DNA of 19,270 nt from an uncultured Eubacterium sp. Its GTDB lineage: Bacteria > Bacillota > Clostridia > Lachnospirales > Lachnospiraceae. The stretch lies in assembly GCA_910589595.1 (NCBI GenBank), contig CAJUTM010000035.1:1-19270 (forward strand), in the 5' to 3' direction. Under the pieces are notes generated by a model. The model was not told the origin of the DNA. It searched no databases and saw only the letters and a list, made by a program, of their open reading frames with translations. Within the stretch, counting starts at the first letter, position 1; every line of letters begins with the position of its first letter. Positions 14,812-19,270 of this stretch are shown here, in pieces. The translations under genes and the position numbers were made by a program.

Positions 14812-17800
14812 ATGGACAATGTGACGAAAAAAACAAAAAGGGCACTGAGACGAGGCATGGCATTTGTCATGGCGTTTGTTTTGTGTGTCTCTACGCTTGC
14901 GGTGTCCTCATCAGCAGACGCCGTAGCAAGCAAAAGAAAACCGTTAATAGGGAGAAAGTCGAAGACGTTATACTATAATGTAAAAAACAAAAGAACATAT
15001 ACGTTAAAGATTAAGAAAAATAAAGTGAGGAGAATTAAGCAGACAACATGGAAGACCAGCAAAAGAAGCGTGGTAGCAATCAGCAATAAGAAGAAAACAT
15101 CCGTTAAGCTGACGGCAAAGAAAAAAGGAAACGCTACCATTACGGCCACCGTTAAATACATACCAAAAGGGGGCTGGTGGACAAGAACCGCCAAACTCAA
15201 GTGTAAGGTAAAATCCAAACAAGCGGCAGGTGTGGGAACTTCATCAAAACCATCCACATCACCAAAGCCACCTAATATAGTAAACCATACACCGACACCG
15301 ACGCCGAATTATCAAAAACCGACGAACACTCCGCCGGTAGTTACACCGCCGTCGTCAGGCAACCCGACAGACAATCCGACAGGCGACCCGACAGGAGGCC
15401 CGACAGACAATCCAACAGGTGGCCCGACGGATTCACCGCTTCCGGCAGTTGTGGCAAAGGTTGCGCTGGATAAAACGGAAGCAGTGTTGAGCAGTACGGC
15501 AGAGGGGCGCGACACAGTCAAACTGACAGCGTCTGTTCAGGACAGTGACGGAAACGAAATCGCAGACCGTACGCCAGAGTGGACTTCCGACAATGAGGCA
15601 GTAGCCTCCGTAGACGAAACCGGTCTTGTGCGGGCCATCAGCGACGGACAAGCCAATATAACGGCGACGTTAGACGGCGTGAAATCGGAGCCGTGTGCCG
15701 TGACTGTAGATTCTAAGGCGCCTGCCGTAGAGGGAGCCATTATCAATGGATACAATACGATTGCCGTCTATTTTGATGAGATGGTAGAGGGGATTCCGCA
15801 GGTAACGGTCAGCAGCAGTATAGCGGCAGAGCTAATGAGCGTGGAAGCAGCGCTGGCAAAAGACGGCAAATCCGTTCTGGTGACAAGTGAACAGCCATTT
15901 CCGGCGGCAACATATACACTGACAGTCAGCGGACTGATAGACTTAGCAGGCAACATATTAGCAGATAATAAAGCGACAGTTGTCAGGGAAGAAAGTAAAG
16001 CCGGCGCATTTGTATGCGACACGGAGCAGATACCATGCGGACAAAAAGAAGTAAAAGTATACTACAGCGTTCTTGACCAGTACGGTCAGAAGTTTGAGTA
16101 TATGGCAATCGAAAATTTGCAGGCATCCGCAGAGACAGAGAGCGGTATGCCGTTAGAAACGAAGATAAAGAACGACGGATTGAGCAAAGGCTATGTTATT
16201 ATCTCGGGCGCCATCGGTACGCTGGCAGAAGGGAAGAAGATAAACATCACGCTGAAGAGCGGCGAGCTGACAAAGACGATATCCACTGTACTTGTAAATT
16301 CACAGGGCGTGGGAGTTGCCACAAGTATTTCCGGCGTCAATGTTTCCTCAGAGAAAATGGAAAACAGCGGAACGCAGGAAGAGCCGGTATTTGCACTTAG
16401 GGGCACGGATGCGGATAATGTATTCTCCCTGTCGTTAAATCTGCTCGATGAATTTAACCTTCCGGCAAAGCCGTCGGATGTAACATATGTCATCGAAGAT
16501 ACAAGTATACTGGCATTTTCCGATACGGAAGTACCGAATACAAATAAAATGAATACGTCAAAGGAAGCCGTTCAGGTAAAGGCGCTGCGCGGTGGACAGA
16601 CGACGATAACTGCATATTTAGTTTCCGATGACACGGTGAGACTTCCAATTAAAATTACAATCACGCCTACCAGACTGACAAATATTGCCGTTGCGCCGTT
16701 GCCGGAAGGCATTAACGGACGGGAGAGCGAGGCAGAAGTGAGCCTGAATCCGGAAGGAACAGGAATAGCTGTCGATGATTTGGAGTACACGGTAACAGAG
16801 GGAGAAGACAAGTTAAAGAGCCTTAAACTGGTAGAAGAAGATGGAAAATTCTATGCAAGAATTACCGCTAACACAAATAGTGAGGACAATGTAATTAAAT
16901 TTGTTGTTTCTTATGATATGGGAACACCGGAAGACAAGGCGGATGATGTTGTATCCAAGGAGATTACTTATCTGTCAAGTCCGTTGTCCACAGGTGTTAC
17001 GGCAATAGAAATTAATGATTTTGAGGAGCAGGCAATTACCGCCGGAGGCACGGGAAGCACAACTTATATATTGAGAAACCGCTATGGTGAGGATATTACG
17101 AAAAGAGTTGTCAGCCAGCCGGCAGTCGAGATTGCAGACCCGTCTGTTATTGCGGGCGCAGTAGTTGGCGCCGGAGAGGAAGCCGGAACATTATCTGTTG
17201 TTGCTGATGCCGGTGGAGAGACAGAGATTACACTTTCCATAGGAAAAGTTTCCGCGACAGTAAAAGTAAAGGTTATGTCAACTGCCCGTGTAAATCAGAT
17301 TAATCTGCTGGAGACAAAGAAAGACCTTATTTTAGGCGATACGGACGCCGTATATGTCGCAATTAATACATTTGACCAGTATGAAAATCCGTATACGATG
17401 AAAGGCGGAGAAGCGGCCGCACTAACAGCCAAAATAAATGGAGTAGCCGCTGATTCTTCCGCAGATATCAGCATTACATGGTGTAAGAAGAATGGAAACG
17501 GCTATAGCGCATGCAAAGAAAATGACCCTGTAGAAGCAATTGGTATTGCGTGGAACGAACCTGTAAGTGCAATATCAGGAAATGAAATCAAGGTGACATT
17601 TGATAATGGTAACATAAATGACAGTTCTGAAAAACCATTTACATCAGATACACTCACGATAGCAGTTAAATCGCAGCGTGCGGTGAAGACACTCGAATTT
17701 GCCGAGAAAAATAAGGTGGCGGCAGCAGGAGCACAGGTTTCCAATACAATTCGCGTCAAAGACCAGTACGGCCAGCCGATTTCACTGGATTCGCAGAAAA

Positions 17801-19270
17801 CCATTGGCATCCGAGTGACTGACAGTGACAATAAAGTTGTAACCGTAACTTCTTCCATCAAACCAGAAGGTGGCCGGAAGACATTTGAGCAGATGTCTAT
17901 GTTGGATAAGAGCGGAACTTATACGATAACCGCTTACCTGAAAGACAATGAGACAACTACTTTTGAGCAGGCAAAAGTGAAAGCAAGTTACACATTAAAA
18001 GTAGACGAGCAGAAAAACCTCATCCACCGAATCGAAGTGTCAGATACTGTGACAATACTTAAAGATGGTGAGGAAGACAAAACCGTTTCTTTATCACAGG
18101 CAAAGAGCATTCACGTGGGAGGAAGCGGAAATCCGACAAAACTGAAATTTGATTATAAAGTATTTGATGAAGACGGTAACGAGGTTGCTCTCAACGACGC
18201 GGATGGAAATCCGGTAATACCGGCCAATGAGTTGATATGGACGGCGCAGGGAACATCAACCACAAAAGTTACCAAGGGCGAGGCGCCGGATATTTTCCTT
18301 GTTGAAATAATCGACGGCGAGACGCAGGGAAGCGTATCCGTACAGCTTGACTACGTGCGCGGCGGCGTGGAGAGCGCTCCATTCGTTATCCCTGTCAGCA
18401 AAGAATCGTCTATCCCACAGGATGGCACTTATAAGGTTGTTACTTATGATAATAAAGATGGAAACGAAGTATTAGGAAAAGAAAATGTAATCAGTCAGGG
18501 ATACGAAATGGAAGATACGGCAGACGGCCAGACATTCGCCGTTACTGCACAAGACCAGTACGGAGAAACGTGTCAGGATATCAGCCTCTACACCGTAACA
18601 TCTTCCGATAATGACGTTGCCTCTGTCGAAGTAATGAGCGGACAGAACGGCAATACAAATAAGTTTATAGTTGTACCACAGACGCAGGGCGAAGCAGTAA
18701 TCCATGTCTATGTGTCAAAATCGTTGATATATAGCTTTACGGTAACAGTAGTAGAAGGGAAAGTGGTAGTAGAGACATATACGATAACGTATGACGCCGG
18801 AGAGGGAAAAGGAACCGAAAAACAGGAAGAAGTAGAGTCGGGGAGTGACCTGAAACTGAAAACGCCAGCCGAGCTTGGTTATGTCGCACCAGATGGACAG
18901 ATATTTGTAAAGTGGAAAGTGATGGACGAAAGCGGAGCCGAAGTGAAAGACTTAACTGACTACAAGGTAACGGGAAACCTGACGGCAACGGCGATATGGG
19001 AAGATATAGCGGGAACCGTGGAGTATACGATAACGTACAAAGATGGAAATACGGAGATAGGAACAGACAAGGTAGCCTCAGGAAGCAGTCTGAGCCTGAA
19101 AACACTGGAAGAACTTGAGTATACGGCGCCGTCCGGAAAGACCTTTGCAAAATGGAAAGTGACGGACGAAAGCGGAGCCGAAGTGAAAGACTTAACTGAC
19201 TACAAGGTAACAGGGAACCTGACGGCAACGGCGATATGGGAAGATATAGCGGGAACCGTGGAGTATACGA
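14812..19270 (+). CDS. Giant secreted Ig-like repeat surface protein (3' end outside window)
   Basis: The frame is open from ATG 14812 to the window edge, at least 1486 codons, with no stop. GGAAAGGGA lies a few bases upstream. Residues 1-37 are a signal peptide (GMAFVMAFVLCVSTLAVSSS, cut near ADA). About 38-140 is a very lysine-rich beta domain. About 144-209 is a Pro/Thr/Gly linker (PTPTPNYQKPTNTPP and NPTDNPTGDPTGG). About 212-300 is a Big_2-like bacterial Ig domain (WTSDNEAVASVDETGLVRAI). About 304-390 resembles the SbsA-type Ig domain (VYFDEMVEG, LIDLAGNILADN). Further beta modules carry a recurring DQYG motif at 16075, 17374 (DQYE), 17761 and 18553. From 18778 come B-repeat-like modules (FAKWKV, TGNLTATAIWED) as in InlB and Listeria-Bacteroides repeat proteins. 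The role is presumably adhesion or surface-layer structure. The anchor, if any, lies beyond the window. Confidence 0.88.
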   Translation, partial: MDNVTKKTKRALRRGMAFVMAFVLCVSTLAVSSSADAVASKRKPLIGRKSKTLYYNVKNKRTYTLKIKKNKVRRIKQTTWKTSKRSVVAISNKKKTSVKLTAKKKGNATITATVKYIPKGGWWTRTAKLKCKVKSKQAAGVGTSSKPSTSPKPPNIVNHTPTPTPNYQKPTNTPPVVTPPSSGNPTDNPTGDPTGGPTDNPTGGPTDSPLPAVVAKVALDKTEAVLSSTAEGRDTVKLTASVQDSDGNEIADRTPEWTSDNEAVASVDETGLVRAISDGQANITATLDGVKSEPCAVTVDSKAPAVEGAIINGYNTIAVYFDEMVEGIPQVTVSSSIAAELMSVEAALAKDGKSVLVTSEQPFPAATYTLTVSGLIDLAGNILADNKATVVREESKAGAFVCDTEQIPCGQKEVKVYYSVLDQYGQKFEYMAIENLQASAETESGMPLETKIKNDGLSKGYVIISGAIGTLAEGKKINITLKSGELTKTISTVLVNSQGVGVATSISGVNVSSEKMENSGTQEEPVFALRGTDADNVFSLSLNLLDEFNLPAKPSDVTYVIEDTSILAFSDTEVPNTNKMNTSKEAVQVKALRGGQTTITAYLVSDDTVRLPIKITITPTRLTNIAVAPLPEGINGRESEAEVSLNPEGTGIAVDDLEYTVTEGEDKLKSLKLVEEDGKFYARITANTNSEDNVIKFVVSYDMGTPEDKADDVVSKEITYLSSPLSTGVTAIEINDFEEQAITAGGTGSTTYILRNRYGEDITKRVVSQPAVEIADPSVIAGAVVGAGEEAGTLSVVADAGGETEITLSIGKVSATVKVKVMSTARVNQINLLETKKDLILGDTDAVYVAINTFDQYENPYTMKGGEAAALTAKINGVAADSSADISITWCKKNGNGYSACKENDPVEAIGIAWNEPVSAISGNEIKVTFDNGNINDSSEKPFTSDTLTIAVKSQRAVKTLEFAEKNKVAAAGAQVSNTIRVKDQYGQPISLDSQKTIGIRVTDSDNKVVTVTSSIKPEGGRKTFEQMSMLDKSGTYTITAYLKDNETTTFEQAKVKASYTLKVDEQKNLIHRIEVSDTVTILKDGEEDKTVSLSQAKSIHVGGSGNPTKLKFDYKVFDEDGNEVALNDADGNPVIPANELIWTAQGTSTTKVTKGEAPDIFLVEIIDGETQGSVSVQLDYVRGGVESAPFVIPVSKESSIPQDGTYKVVTYDNKDGNEVLGKENVISQGYEMEDTADGQTFAVTAQDQYGETCQDISLYTVTSSDNDVASVEVMSGQNGNTNKFIVVPQTQGEAVIHVYVSKSLIYSFTVTVVEGKVVVETYTITYDAGEGKGTEKQEEVESGSDLKLKTPAELGYVAPDGQIFVKWKVMDESGAEVKDLTDYKVTGNLTATAIWEDIAGTVEYTITYKDGNTEIGTDKVASGSSLSLKTLEELEYTAPSGKTFAKWKVTDESGAEVKDLTDYKVTGNLTATAIWEDIAGTVEYT
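18778..19270 (+). repeat. Tandem B-repeat-like units inside the surface-protein gene
   Basis: Units start at YTITY: 18778, 19024 and 19264, giving lengths of 246 and 240 bp; the third is cut by the window edge. The last ~112 bases of unit 1 (18919-19030) and unit 2 (19159-19270) differ at only about three positions, while the first halves differ much more. Such near-identity indicates recent duplication or gene conversion and predicts length variation between strains. Confidence 0.9.

Noticed and set aside
14649..19228. Several long minus-strand frames under the giant surface-protein gene
   Set aside because: They are antisense shadows; the plus frame is continuously open from 14812 with signal peptide, Ig-like domains and repeats.
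18778..19270. CRISPR array
   Set aside because: The repeats are about 240 bp, adjacent, in frame and coding; there are no short repeats with unique spacers.

Overview
The window looks like a chromosomal accessory region of a low-to-moderate-GC Gram-positive anaerobe. Strong AGGAGG-type ribosome binding sites, TTGACA/TATAAT-like promoters, an RHS/YD-repeat gene ending in the VDPSGH junction, and large secreted proteins with Ig-like, FN3-like and B-repeat-like modules all suggest class Clostridia, probably Lachnospiraceae. That placement is inferred from gene style; there is no rRNA or other marker gene.

Region 1 (1-4335): a 1241-codon RHS/YD-repeat gene whose usual N-terminal part is missing. 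Its core ends in VDPSGH at residues 1065-1069, followed by an AT-rich C-terminal tip of about 172 residues. The tip carries a His motif (GHVALVF) and then a Cys motif (YNCTQF), the order expected of a circularly permuted NlpC/P60 or papain-like enzyme, so this is probably a polymorphic toxin. About 110 bp downstream lies a small membrane-protein gene, the natural immunity candidate. Its frame is broken at a run of ten A: one extra A would turn the 83-residue, two-helix product into a 135-residue, four-helix product.

Region 2 (4335-9001): a decayed array of displaced modules. It holds an orphan RHS tip with a different end, a short Ser/Gln-rich exported-protein fragment, a membrane-anchored RCC1-like repeat protein, a truncated SAP-domain protein, a second RHS core scrap, and a reverse-strand winged-helix gene broken by one frameshift. 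It ends with a second, about 99% identical 350-bp copy of the immunity-candidate gene, lacking its 5' end. The two copies are direct repeats bracketing the array, consistent with tip exchange or single-crossover insertion, and they could excise about 4.67 kb.

Region 3 (9000-13044): a promoter, a terminator-like hairpin and a 1189-residue secreted protein with a transglutaminase-like Cys-His-Asp triad plus Ig-like and FN3-like modules. It ends in a strong bidirectional terminator shared with the convergent gene downstream.

Region 4 (13179-19270): a small reverse-strand XRE regulator diverges from a 362-residue HTH protein. The control region between them contains two exact inverted operator arms built into a TTTACA-N17-TATAAT promoter. 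The HTH gene is followed after 70 bp by a very large secreted Ig-like protein whose frame stays open to the window edge. Its last visible part is a young tandem repeat with a 240-bp period. The simplest reading is a regulated surface-adhesin locus beside a contact-dependent toxin locus.
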